64,000 nt of DNA from Tetragonia tetragonoides (GCA_038025085.1 CM076141.1:13084001-13148000), one strand, 5' to 3'; shown: positions 11,740 to 23,900, counted from the stretch's first letter. Notes: generated by a model from the sequence alone, not told the origin. Numbers and translations are program-made.

Positions 11740-13605
11740 ATGGTGACTGGAACTCGATCTACTGCATCCAAGAAATCTCCAGTTGAGAAATCACCTTCTA
11801 CCACTCCCATCAAATCTTCTACCCCTATTATAACACCTGACATGCCTGTCAAGATGTCAGCTCGTAAGAAAACTGGACCCGTTAGTCCTTCTTCACCTCC
11901 ACCACCACCAACTTCATCATCATCACCTCCACCTCCACCTCCTACTACTGATCAACTGGGGAAGGATGATGCTGAAAGAACAGGGGCTTCTTCGGTGAAA
12001 AAGAAGTCAAAGAAAAGCGTCCCAAAAGGTGCTAGCGTCTCTGAGCTAACTGCAGAAGTTGACGCTCTTCTGGATGAAGGAGCTGCAATTGGGGCAAAAT
12101 ATGTGAAGGAGAAGGGTGAGAAGGGAAAGAAAAAGAAAGAGGGTGCTGGGAAATCAAAAGGAGAACCTGAGGGAGAGAAAAAGGAGAGCGAGGGAGGAAA
12201 GAAGCCTGAAACAGAGAGCTCCACTGCTCAGGGGGAACAGGGGTCAGCTGAGAAACCACATGTTCCCACAGCTGGTTCCAAGAAAACAAAGAAGACCACT
12301 ACTGGGTCTTCAAAGAAACAGGGTCCATCCATCCAGGACCCTGTCTCAGCAACTGTTACACCATCTCCTCACCCAAAGAAGAGGAAATCAGCGGCTGCAC
12401 GTGTCTTGGACATCCCGTCTGAGACTGCTGACCCGTCTTCTAGACCAGCCAAGAAGAAGAAAACCCTGGTCTCCCCTCCCTCAACCTCTGTTGCTGCTTC
12501 TAAAGGCAAGAAAAAGAAATAGGACCCAGACGCCATTGATGTCAGGACAACTCAGATCCTCTCCAGAAAATGCATCACTGGCAAGGTATGGTGGCTTGAC
12601 TGGATGAAAGACAATGGGATTGGGGAATTTGTGTCCAATGTCTTATCTCAGGGGTGGGGTACCTACTTAACCACTAGGACTACATTTCATTATGCTGAGT
12701 TTAAGCAATTTTACCTAAATTGCTCTGTGAAGAATGGGGTGGTTAAGAGTGAGGTGTTTGGGATCCCCATCAAATTTAATGCCTCTGATCTGAGGAAAAT
12801 CTTGGGGATCCCCTGTGAAGGGTTTGCTGAATGGGCTAGGGGTGGTGTGTGGCCTGAGTATGAAGGTCTTGATCCCATCGCTATAGTGAGGAAGTATACA
12901 TGGGACATGGAGGTGGATGTGGCCTCTAGGATCAAGGATGTGGACCTTGTTCTCATGCACAAGTTACATTTTGCACTTGTGTTTAGGACCCTGGTCCCTA
13001 GAGAGGAAGCTAGGGAGTACTGCTCTGCCTACGGCATGAGCCTTATGGATCTGGTAGAAAGGAGGGACATGGGAAATCTTCCTGCTATCATGATTCATCA
13101 CATAGGGTATGTCCTCAGTGCAAAGAAAATCACTCATTCTTTGCCTAATGGGTATGCGCTCACCCTGGTCTTCAAGCACTTTGGTGTGCCTCTCTCTACT
13201 GGGACGTCGCCTACAACTGTGAATGAGGTGGGCAAGCGGTATCTGAAGCAAACTGGCTTCAAGTTTGATGAGGATCAGAAGGAGGAGAAGGAAGAGGAGG
13301 AGATTGGTTCTGAAAGGGAACAGGGCCCAGAGGCTGTTTTCATGGAAGGGGCAAGCATCAGCAGAGCTGCAATGTTTACTACGCTGCAACTGGTTGAGGC
13401 CAAGCTCAATACTGTGACCTCCAAGCAAGCTGACTTGGCTCAAAGGATTGCTGATCTTACTGATGCAGTGACCAAGGCTGATCAGGCTCATTAGAGGAGG
13501 CATGATGAGCTTGTTAGGATGCTAAAGGATGGGTTTGAAGTTGAGACTGTTTCCAATGGTGATGACAACCCCAACCCATCAGACCTTGTTACTCCCTCTG
13601 TCTAA
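11740..13605 (+). pseudogene. Env-position ORF of inner element, two in-frame stops
   Basis: One reading frame runs from ATG 11740 to TAA 13603-13605, about 620 codons, interrupted only by in-frame TAGs at 12520 and 13492. The first 260 residues are disordered: a Pro-rich run, then Lys/Glu/Ser-rich sequence with several KKKK clusters. The second part (12604-13494) is a folded-looking domain (WGTYLTTRTTFHYAEFKQFY, FNASDLRKILGIP) resembling the putative plant transposon protein family found with Copia elements. It ends in a short coiled coil (AMFTTLQLVEAKLNTV...). I see no signal peptide, glycoprotein or membrane segment, so a true envelope role is not supported. A nuclear or RNA-binding role is equally possible. 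Confidence 0.75.
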
Positions 13606-14286
13606 ACAGTTTTCTTTTCTTTTCTTTTCTTTCTTTTCTCTCTAGGTGTTGTTTATGCTGTAACAATACCTTCTTTTGTGACTGTGCTATATATATAAAA
13701 TTTGCTCCCTTTTGGTTTATATGATTTGACTATTTTCTGGATGGTCTATATCAATAGATTTTTAAGTTTGAGCTACTAATTCTTGCATTTGTTTGCATAC
13801 ACTTAAACCCTGGAGGTGATGGTTGTGACATACTTGCTACAATTTGGCTTAACTTATCCCTATTTGCATGTTTAACAAATGTCCATGACACTTTTTGATG
13901 ATGCCAAAAGGGGGAAGAATGGTGTGCTTATGATTAGGTTTGATATGATCATGTTTAGATTTAGTCTAGTTTAATTCTCGTACCTTGTCAACCTATTCAC
14001 TATGGATGGGTAGCACACAAATTTTTGATTTCTGCTCTACTGGTTTCTCGTTTGAAATTGTGTTTTCTCTGCCTACTCTGACAACTCTGATTGCAAAGAT
14101 TCTCTCTGCAAAAGTCTCAACGTGGTGGATGATAATTTTAAGCTGAAGTTCTTAATTGTGAAGCTGTGAACCCTGTTCTTCTGGTTGGTTCACAGCAATG
14201 GTAAGTCAAGGTAAGCGCTTGAGTTAGTTTTTGTACTCAATTTAATTGGTATCTAGCTCAGATAAGCACACTAGTTTTTCATCATC
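13606..14286 (+). other. 3' untranslated region of inner element
   Basis: Non-coding DNA between the env-position ORF and the PPT. It holds a TTTTC-rich pyrimidine tract at 13611-13641 and a second polypurine-like tract at 13906-13919. No ORF of note. Confidence 0.7.
13906..13919 (+). other. Internal polypurine tract
   Basis: AAAAGGGGGAAGAA preceded by GATGATGCC, closely resembling the terminal PPT (14287-14298) and its ATCATC lead-in, 380 bases upstream. Sireviruses are known to carry multiple PPT-like tracts before the 3' LTR. Confidence 0.6.
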
Positions 14287-14298
14287 AAAAAGGGGGAA
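14287..14298 (+). other. Polypurine tract for plus-strand priming
   Basis: AAAAAGGGGGAA, two bases before the 3' LTR. It is the primer site for plus-strand DNA synthesis. Confidence 0.9.
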
Positions 14299-14300
14299 TT

Positions 14301-15787
14301 TGTTGGGTTCCTAGTTTGATGATAACAAACAAAGTGTCCTTATCTATGTGTGAACTAACTATGATGGCAGGTTGACTTAAGGATGCAAGAAGGTACAATG
14401 CTCAAAGCATGATTGCTCATGAAGATGCTTGGATCCTAACAAGACATGAAGACAATGTAATGTAGTTAAGTGCATTTTTCATTATTCTTTATGTACTATG
14501 CTTGACTAATTAGCAAGAGTCTAAATTGATTTTGACAAGGGAACAAGGTTGTAGGACTGAGTGCATGCGTCTATGAGTACAGGGGAGCATTCTTGTGAAC
14601 CCTGTTCTCTATGACTAGCACTGCAGCTTGAAAGAACCAAAGGGGAACAACTAGTTGGACCATGTTCCTTCTAAGCTGTGTATCTGGACGAGTTTGCATA
14701 ATATCGTATTTATTATTTCTACGAATAATTTGTATATTATCTTTTTAGAAATTCACACAAATATTCTTCTGAAGAAATATTTTTTATTTTGGAAAAATGA
14801 ATATTGCAAAATCGTGTTTTAAACAGAAAAAGTATTTTATTTTGAAAAGATATTATCTTGGAAAAAGTATTTTACTTAATGGCCAAGTTTGTATTGTTTA
14901 AGGTAAGTAAATTATCTTTTGGAATATTTCTAATTATCTTTTAGAGAGTATATTATGATAAATCACTTGCTAGCTGGACAAGATTTTCTGTTAAGGTATT
15001 TGGACGGTTTTTATAGTATAGGACGAGTTAAGGAAAGATCTTTGATCTTTACTTAAACTCTATCCTATCTTTTGAGAAGATCTTATCTTTTATATTCTGA
15101 AGAGATTTAACCTAATTGGACTAAGCTCCTTGGTCTGCCTATATAAGGCGCCTGATAGGCTCAGTTGTAGGGTTAAGCTTTGCGTGCATTATTGATATCA
15201 GAATCATTTGTGCAAAGCGTTCATTCGTCCAAACCAGATATGTCCAATACTCACAAGAACAACCTTGTGCTCTGTTCCCTGTCCTGGTCAGTTTGAGTCT
15301 TTGCTTAGATTGATCATTGCATAATAGGTTTTCTATGGTCTTATTTTGCTTAGTATTGAAGTGTGTAATAGGACAAACAATCTGGTTATTTGTAATTGCT
15401 CTAGCTTAGTGACAAGCGTAGAGTTTCTCTCAGGTCAGTGTGTGACTTGGAGAGATAGGCAACGCATCAGTGACGGTGTGTGGTGGTGTTAGGGTACTGT
15501 GTTGTATCCTGTGTTTTGGCTCTAGTTATAAGAGAAGTAGTGTGACAAAATCCCAAGTAACTGGGTCGTGGTTTTTACTCCTATTGAGCTTAGGAGGTTT
15601 TCCACGTGAAAAAAGCCTTGTGTTATTTACTTTCTGTCTTTACATTCTGTTTCAGTTCACTGCGTAGTAACAACGTCCATAACGTTGTTCCCTACCCTGT
15701 TCTCAAGTTGCAAAATGCGAGAATTTGGAGTCACTCTATTCACCCCCCCCCCCCTCCTCCCCTCTAGAGTAACTTAAGCACTCTTCA
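14301..15787 (+). repeat. 3' LTR of inner element
   Basis: Begins TGTTGGGTTCCTAG and ends CTCTTCA. It aligns along its whole length with 4498-5978, with many scattered substitutions and small indels (for example a C-run at 15742-15755). TATA box at 15140-15146. It is followed by CAGAT, the second target-site copy. Confidence 0.93.
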
Positions 15788-15792
15788 CAGAT
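15788..15792. repeat. Right target-site duplication of inner element (CAGAT)
   Basis: Partner of CATAT at 4493-4497, with one mismatch. It marks the resumption of outer-element gag. Confidence 0.85.
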
Positions 15793-17282
15793 TAATCCCA
15801 AGACTTTCACATCCAGATTTTAACTCATCTAGGCCAGTTTCATCACACACATATATAGGTTCTAATGCTTCAGTGGTTTTCATAGATAGATCAGTCTCAA
15901 GAGATAAACATTTACTTTCAAGAGTGGACATTGTTCCCTCCATTTTTCATACTGTTTCTTTGAGATCTTCATTTTCCTTTTTCAAGGTTTTTATCATTTT
16001 CTCATAATTGATTTTGATCTCTAACAGTTCACTTACATCCTCTTTTTGATTCATTATAAGCATGCAAAATGTTATCATTTTCAATGTTTAGCTCTTCATA
16101 CGGATCCATCATAGAAAGTATCATCTTAAGCAATTTATCTCTAGACTAAGAAGCAATTTGACTCCTAATTTCAAGAATACCTACCTCTGCTTTTTCAGCT
16201 TTAGAAGAGATGTCGGTTCTGGCCATAGTGCATAGATCTTCCATTTCATTCTCTGGATTATCCTCCTCGTTGTCTGACCAGCAAGCCAGCATGTTCACGT
16301 ATCTTGCTTCTCTCTTTGTGAACCTTTCTGGTTTCCTGGAGGAGGATGGACGTTGTCTGCCTGTTCTTAGCTGGCTCAGGACACTCGCTCTTGAAGTGAC
16401 TAAGTCTTGAGCACTTGTGACATCTGACCTTGGACTTGTCAAAGTTTCCACCTTTCCCTGAAGTTGAAGCAGCCTGAGTGAATCTTACTCTATTGCCATA
16501 GAAGTGTGCAAACTTTCTGGCAACTAAGCTTATCTCATCTTCATTGAAGTTCAAGGCATCTTCAGGAATTTTCTCTACTTGGAAAGCAATCTCCTTTTCT
16601 TTCTTGGTCTCGTTAGACTTAATTTGTAACTCATGAGTCATTAAGTTACCAATTAATTCTTCAACCTTCATGATGGTCAAATACTCAAATCCCTTGCTTC
16701 TTGGATAGATGTAACTTTAGGTGTCCATGTAATGTCTACTAGTAGACTTCTTAACAGCTTTCTAACAATATCCTCTTCATCAGAAGGTTTGCCAAGGGAT
16801 TTGAGTTGATTTAAGATATTGTTGAACCAAACATACATGTCTTTGATAGTCTCCGTTGGCTCCATGTTAAACAATTCATATTGTCTAATCAACATATCTA
16901 TTTTAGATTGATTTACCTGTGAGGTGCCTTCATAAGCAGTCTCCAAAATTTTCCAGATGCTTTGAGCAGTGTCACATCCTTGAATACGATTGTATTCCTT
17001 TGCATCAACTCCACAATGTAGGAGCTTGACAGCTTTAGCATTCTTCTCCATAAGCTTGACATCAGTGTTTGTCCATTTGTCAGGAGGCTTGATGCTCGTC
17101 TTACCCTCTGCATCTACTTACTTTACAACCAGATCTCCCTTCTGAGTTATTTGCCATAACTCATAGTCTTCAGCCTTGATAAAAATCTCCATTCTTTTCT
17201 TCCACCTGGAGTAGTAATCTCCATTGAATAGTGGTGAACGATTAATGGTTTGTCCTTCCCTCATCTCACTAGGTGCACTCAT
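15788..17282 (-). pseudogene. Outer element gag, N-terminal and middle part
   Basis: Starts with ATG at 17282 (MSAPSEMREGQTINRS). A TAA interrupts it near 17116, where the inner copy has a Glu codon. An 8-base duplication (AGTATTTG on the sense strand, about 16680-16687) shifts the frame inside an otherwise conserved QEARDL...TIMKVEELIG stretch. The CCHC knuckle is present near 16400 (CHKCSRLSHFKSEC). The reading ends at the inner insertion point in the coiled coil. Confidence 0.88.
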
Positions 17283-17327
17283 TTTTGCGGAAAAACTCAA
17301 GGTGTTAACCTCTTAATGAGCAACCTT

Positions 17328-17339
17328 GCTCTGATACCA
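17328..17339 (-). other. Primer-binding site of outer element
   Basis: GCTCTGATACCA on the plus strand is the complement of TGGTATCAGAGC, two bases from the LTR edge, as in the inner copy. Confidence 0.92.
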
Positions 17340-17341
17340 AC

Positions 17342-19226
17342 TAAAGAGTGCCTAAGTTACTCTAGAGGGGAGGGGAGTGAATAGAGTGACTCCAATTTTG
17401 TCGCGTTTTATGACTTTGAAAACAATGTAAAGAACAACATTATGGACGTTGTTCCTATGCAGTAAACTGAACACAAAGTAAAAGACTTGATGTAAATAAC
17501 ACAAGGCTTTTTTCACGTGGAAAACCTCCTAGGCTCAGTAGTAGTAAAAACCACGACCCAGTTACTTGGAATTTTGTCACACTACTTCTCTTATAACCAG
17601 AGCCAAAACAAGATACAGTACCCTAATCAACACCACACACCGTTACTGATGTGTTGCCAATCCCTCCAAGTCACACACTGACCTGAGGGAAACTCTACGC
17701 TTGTTACTAAGCTAGAGTTATTACAGACTTTCAGATTGTTTGTCCTATATCGCGCTCCAATACTAAGCAAATAAGACCACAGATTACCTATTATGCAATG
17801 ACCAATCTAAGCAAGGCTCAAACTGACCAGGATCGGGAATAGGGTTCAAGGTTGTTCTTGTGAGCACAGGACGTATCTGGTTGGACGATTTAATACTTTG
17901 CACAAATGATTCTGATCTCAATAATGCACGCAAAGCTTAACCTGCAACTGAGCCTATCAGTCGCCTTATATAGGCAGGCCTAGAAGCTCAGTCCATCTAG
18001 ATTAAAATCTCTTCAGAATATAAAAGATAAGATTTACCAAAAAGATAGGATAGAGTTTAAGTAAAGATCAAAGACCTCTCCTTAACTCAACCCATATCAT
18101 TAAAACCGTCCAAATACTTTAACAGAAAATCTTGGCCAGCTACCAAGTGATTTATCAGAATATAATCTCTAAAAGATAATTTGAAATATTCCAAAAGATA
18201 ATTCACTTACTTAAACAATATAAACTTGGTCATTAAGTAAAATACTTTTTCAAGAAAATATCTTTTCAAAATAAAATACTTTTTTGTTTAAAACACGATT
18301 TTGCAATATTCATTTTTCCAGAATAATTTATATTTCTTCAAAAGAATATTTGTGTGAAACTCTAGAAAGATAATACACAATATTCATAGAAATAATAAAT
18401 ACTCCCTCCGGTCCATGGAAATCTTGACGTTTGGAGAATATGACTAATATTAAGGAAAACACATTTTGGCACAAAAAATTCAAATTTACCCTAAAAAGAG
18501 CATATAAGGTATTAAGAGAGAGAAAATAATATTTTAGTGGGTATTTATTGCTTTCCTTGCTTTTATATTACTTTCCTTACTTTTGTAGCTAGTGGTGTGA
18601 GATTCTTTTTCTTTTTTTTTCTGGTAACTAGCTAATGGGGGTAGGATTTTGGTGGGAAAGGGAGGAGAGAGAGTGGTGAAAATAGGCACATGGGGGTAAG
18701 AAGGTGGGAGGGGTAAAATAGTAAAGAGTGCTCAAATACATTATCAAATAAGGAAACGTAAAGATTTCCATGATCCAAACATAAGTGGAAAGCGTAAAGA
18801 TTTCCGTAGACCGGAGGGAGTACGATATTATGCAAAGTCCAGATACAGAGCTAGAAGGAACAGGATCCAACTTTAATGTTCCCCTTTGGTTCCTTCAAGA
18901 TTCAGTGCTAGTCATAGTGAATAGAGTTCACAAGAATGTTCCCCTGTACTCATAGACACATGCACTCAGTCCTACAACATTGTTTCCTTGTCATGATCAA
19001 TTTAGACTCTTGCTAACTAGTCAAGCATAGTACATAAAGACTAATGACAAATGCACTTAACTACATTACATTGTCTTCATGTCTTGTGAGGATCCAAGCA
19101 TCTTCATGAGCAATCATGCTTTGAGCATTACAACTTCTTGCACCCTTAAGTAAACCTATCATCATAGTTAGTTTACACAGAGATAAGGACACTATATTTG
19201 TTATCATCAAAACCAGGAACTCAATA
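17342..19226 (-). repeat. 5' LTR of outer element, interrupted by a MITE
   Basis: Inverted homologue of the inner LTRs. Its length is 1885 bases, or about 1465 without the MITE and its TA duplication. The inner-facing end has TA where CA is expected. The region 18823-19226 and the region below 18402 are continuous with the inner LTR sequence once the MITE is removed. Confidence 0.9.
18403..18820. mobile_element. Stowaway-type (Tc1/mariner) MITE
   Basis: A 418-base non-coding element with terminal inverted repeats beginning CTCCCTCCGGTC; 22 of the outer 24 positions match. It is flanked by TA on both sides (18401-18402 and 18821-18822). The inner LTRs give the empty site (AATAAATACGATATT) with a single TA. 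CTCCCTCCGT-like termini plus a TA target are the hallmark of Stowaway MITEs. No transposase. Confidence 0.92.
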
Positions 19227-20904
19227 TTATCCTCGCCTCCACCTCCAATATCTAATTAATTGGAGATAAATTAGAAATACGTAGAATGTAGCGATTTTTC
19301 TTAGCATTGGAATTCTAAAAATCCATTGCGGAAGTTTGAATATAGAAGTAAAGTTTCCTACCAATTGAAGTTTCAGCAACAGGATTTCCGTCGGTAAGCT
19401 TAGCAACAATGTTGTAAAAATATGCAACAATGTTATAAAAATATGCTTTTTGGGGAGCACCTATACAAATTAATTCGTGAAATACGCAAGGTCGTGTAGC
19501 AGCGCAACCAGTGCTTGATTTCAACGTCATTTCACTCTATTCTGTTGTCTTCCTTTTTTAATTTTTTTTTGGGGGGGGGGGGTTGGGGTTGGTTTTCATC
19601 CAATTAAGCTAATAAGGTAGAAAATGTTTACAGATGGATTGGAAATTGGAATTCCAGTAGCTCCATTCATAATTTAGTAGAAATGAAATTGAGGGTGAAA
19701 GCCATTTTCTGTGCAGTGGTATGTAGAAGGAAAGTAAAAAGAGGTGATTCTGCAACACCAATATATAAGCCCATCTTTCTGTGGACTGTGGCCTAATCAA
19801 CCAATTTGAAGTCTTTCAGCTCTCTTTTAGTACAGGTCTACAGCCCTTTCTTGTAAGACAGTTTAGCTACTTATTCTCTACTCGCCTTGTCTAGAATTGT
19901 TAAGCATTTGAGTTTTTTTACCAATTAAAACTTCTTTCCTTACCGAGGAAAATCCAGAAACAACAACCAAAGGGACATACAGTCAATGAAACACCCAAAG
20001 TACAGCAAGTAGCAACAGGATGGATAATGCCACATCACTGACAATATAGTTTTCCCCTCTCAAAAGTTGGCTAACATAGGTTATGTTCTTTAGAGCTTAC
20101 CCGGTCAGTTCAGTTTGGTTTTATAGGATAAACACTTGTTTCGAGTGATCTCAAAATGAGCAGTCCTTCAGTGATCTAAAAGTCCTTTTTCTTATGCAGC
20201 TTGCTAATATTCTCAATATGAGTAATGCTTCAGTGTTCTAAAAGTCCTTTTTTCACTGTGCACCTTCTTGTTAACTCTTTTAGATTGCATTACATCTTCA
20301 TCAGGTTTCTAAGAATAAAGAGCACCACACCACCACACTACTTGCAGGCCTTGACGGTTCTGATATGGAAGGTTCTAATCATGATCGACATCGTCTGATT
20401 AGTTAGTGGTCTGGATTTCTTCCACTAGGGAGGTTATGTAGGAAAAACTACATAACTGAACTATTTTAGCATAACAACGAACTAATCATTCACAAGAAAT
20501 AAGGATTTCAAATAAACACATAGATTGGCATCCCCTTTCATTCCAATAATATTGATGATAATAACAGAGTTCCTATACCAAGTTTATAGCTCAAAATGAC
20601 TAACATCAACCTAATCCCTGCTACCAAAACCAACAGCCATCTCTGAGGAAAATGCAGCAGCAAGTCTATGATGATAAAAAATAAAAATAAAACGAAAAAT
20701 AAAGCTACCAAAATCTGGTACAGAAGCATATATTGGCAAATAATGATGCCAAATTTAATATGTATAAGCACCTGAAGTCAATAATCAGAAACAATTGGGC
20801 ACTTTATCACTGCCCAAAAAATTAAGTTGATCAATGTGACATCATTATTCACCATGGAAGATGTACTAATTTATACCAACACTCTCTGCGTAACTCACCG
20901 ATTC
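19227..20904. other. Intergenic region
   Basis: No gene recognised. It has a G-run at 19571-19582 and a degenerate direct repeat near 20155-20280 sharing CTTCAGTG.TCTAAAAGTCC. The right end probably holds the 3' UTR of the minus-strand glucanase gene. Confidence 0.5.
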
Positions 20905-23900
20905 TCAAAGAGTTACACTTGGATATTTGCATGATCCATAACCTGAAAGAAGAATCAGAAATTAGATAAGCTACAATGTTAGATAGAGATATATAAATCA
21001 GTAAATATCAAGTAATGTTGCATTTATCTGTTTATCTGATGTTTTTCAGACTATTTTGATTGTAATATTAATATTATTCTCGGTCAAACAGTGAAGAACT
21101 CATGGCGTTTTGCCAGGTGAATAAAAGTCACATGGCTTGGTTCATCAGTGAATGACCAAAGTCTATATTTGCCTGGCTAAGTTAGAGTAAAGGGTTTTTG
21201 ATGAATTACAGGACAAAACCCAGGGAAAGATTAAGCAAGTACTTACCGGGATCCTTGGTGGTCTGCATAGCAGCCCCATCAAAGTAGCAGCTACCACCCT
21301 GGCTCTTGAATTGAGCCCAATATGAGCTGAAAGCATAGCTAGCATGATGGATCAACGAATTTGGCTTGTAACACTTGCCCCCAGGCTGAATAGCGGTGCA
21401 TGTCCCATTCCCTTGGCCACACGCATACGATACTGCAGATCCTATTTGAGTCATATTGTTTACACCTTCAGCCACTACACACCATACCTTCCCCTTGTAT
21501 GGCTCATTGTTCTCTGGTGCTGGTAAGGGTGGATAACATGAATCCGGGGTCTTCCCTGACAAATCAATTGGATACACATTTGACGCGTTAGGGTAGAGTA
21601 GCCCCCAATGCCGCTCTGTACCTGGACCGCCCTTTTGGTTCTCGTTATACAATGCAAATATGAAGGTGGGTAAGACAGCACCAGGCATAGCCGGAGTTCC
21701 AATAGGGGGTTTAGCGTTCAACCTTTGGATCAGGTTTCTATTGTAAGTGGCAGCATTGTAGACATTTGCCCCAATTTGGTCAACATCACCGCCATTAGGC
21801 CAACCTGTTTCAGCTATCCAAATCCTGACATCCGCGTAATTGAGTCTCTTCATTGCAAAGTGAACAGCATCAAGCATTTGATCTAGCAAATTGAAGTAAG
21901 TCAGCCCACTGACAGGGTCTGTATAGTTTTTCCCACCCTTGAACAATGCATAGTCTAAGCTGATATCTTTGTAACTCTGTGACCATGCAAAGTAGGGGTA
22001 ACAGTCCACAAAGAAGAATGACTTGGTCTTCTGAATAAATTGAAGCAATGGTCTTATAACAGGAACAGCAACATCGGACCTAAAGGTTCCATTAGAGGGT
22101 GGAAATGACGATTCAAGGACATCCATCGCCAGGGTTGTGCCCACTTTCACCTTCCGGATACCATATGTTCTGAGGGCAAATTGGATTTTTCTCATGGCAG
22201 GGACTAGCTGAAGCCAAACCTTTTTATCAGCCTCAGACATGTAACTAAGGACTTCATTCCCAACAAGTATATACCTAATCAAGGTTTCAGGATAGTAAGC
22301 AAGAAAATTGATTCGAATCCACTCATTGGCTAATGTTTGGTTGGTGGAAATGTTGGAAATCATCTGGTTTGGGACCATTATTGAGACTTGAAGGTTTTTG
22401 CCCTTAAGAGCACTGAGAATTTCTGGTGCTGGCTCATACAATTTCACCCTACCAGCTTGCAGGCTTTCAATGAGTTTAACTGATTCAGATGGTTTTGGTA
22501 GGTTGTTGCCCAATGTGCCATAATTCACACCAACCTTAGCATGGAATGTAGCACCTGAAATACAAACAAACTGGTTTTACTAAAACCCAAATTGAATGAG
22601 ACAAATTCTAAGTTTTTTTTTACATCTTCCTGGGACACCAGAAGATCAAATTTTAATGACCACAGATACGGGATACCATATCAGAAGCCACAAAAAGGGG
22701 ACCATTAAAGTTTATGCAACCAAAAACTAATCTCATTTTCTGCTTTGAGAATACAAAATTACAAACACATATTAAAATTACAACAACATCTCTCCTCTTT
22801 CCCAACCACTCTCTCTCTCTCTCCACAAATCCATCCTATAAGATAGGATGATAATAATAGTAAAGAAGGATAATCAGTGAATTCAATTGAATCATTATTT
22901 AGAAAGAGATTTTTATTCATTGATTATAAGGAGTGTTGTGTGCGGCATATATACGTCCATAACACATATAAATATTACATGTTATTGTAGAATGTAATAG
23001 AGTAGCAAATCACAGAGAATACAAAGTTTAAGGATTTCTTTCCTACATTTAATTTCTTGTCTCATATATTTCTCAACAACACATACAAGCAAAAACCCAC
23101 AAAAGTTCAATTCTTGGAAGCATACTGGGTTACCATGAAGTCCCATTTGGCTCAATTTCACTGGAGCAAATTCACAAATGCAACATCACTTATCAGCAAA
23201 CCCACATATGAGTATATTACTTTCCAGCCATTAAAGTTTATGCAACAAAAATTAATCAACTTCTCAGCTTTGAAAATACAAAATTACAAACAGATACAAG
23301 CAAAAACCCACAAAAGTTCAAGTCTTGGAAGCATACTGGACCACCTTAAAGTCCCATTTAAACTCACAAATATAAAATCACTTATCAGCAAAGCCACTAG
23401 CTGCTGAGTATATAAAAAGCAAAACACAATAACACCAGCCATTAAAGTTTATGCAACAAAAACTAATCAAATTCTCTGCTTTGAAAATACAAAATTACAA
23501 ACACATACAAGCAAAAACCCACAAAAAGTTCAATTCTTGGAAGCATTCTGGATCAGCATAAAGACCCATTTGGCACTTTTCCAATGAAGTAAACTCACAA
23601 ACACAATATGAGCAAGCCCACATAGAAGTATTTGCTAAATTTAAACAGAAAAACACAATAATCCTAACCAAGCCAAAGTCAAATACATTTCAGATCAGTC
23701 AACGCCAGCAATGTTAGCCCAAAAGACAAACAAAATCTCACATGAACATCTGCAATTTATTCTTCACCCACAAGAAGCAGAAACTGACATATGTTTTATC
23801 AATAAAATAAACAAAAATCTGAAATGCCATTAATGAAATACATTAGACATACACTAGTGCTGGAGAGAGTACTTACTGGAAAGAGTAACAAGCAGAGAAA

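Larger units (their letters stand above)
4498..15787 (+). mobile_element. Inner Sirevirus-like Copia retrotransposon (full-length, defective)
   Basis: An 11.3-kb element with two LTRs of about 1.48 kb (TGTTGGG...TTCA), a primer-binding site for initiator tRNA-Met, gag, pol in Copia order (PR-IN-RT-RH), an env-position ORF, a polypurine tract and a 5-bp TSD. Every expected part is present, but gag and pol carry several frameshifts and stops and the integrase has lost a catalytic Asp, so it is not autonomous now. It sits antisense inside gag of a close relative. The LTRs differ at many sites, so the insertion is not recent. Confidence 0.95.
15788..19226 (-). mobile_element. Outer Sirevirus-like Copia element, right fragment (5' end)
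   Basis: This piece contains the 5' LTR, the primer-binding site and most of gag of the outer minus-strand element. It joins to 4497 across the inner insertion. The right end is TCAATA where an intact end would read CCAACA, two C-to-T changes typical of methylated, silenced elements. The outer TSD on this side would be TTATC (19227-19231); its partner lies outside the window. Confidence 0.92.

Noticed and set aside
11952..12607. ORFs on both strands within the env-position gene
   Set aside because: Low-complexity AAG/GAG-rich sequence keeps several frames open; only the frame from 11740 matches the second copy and continues into the folded domain.
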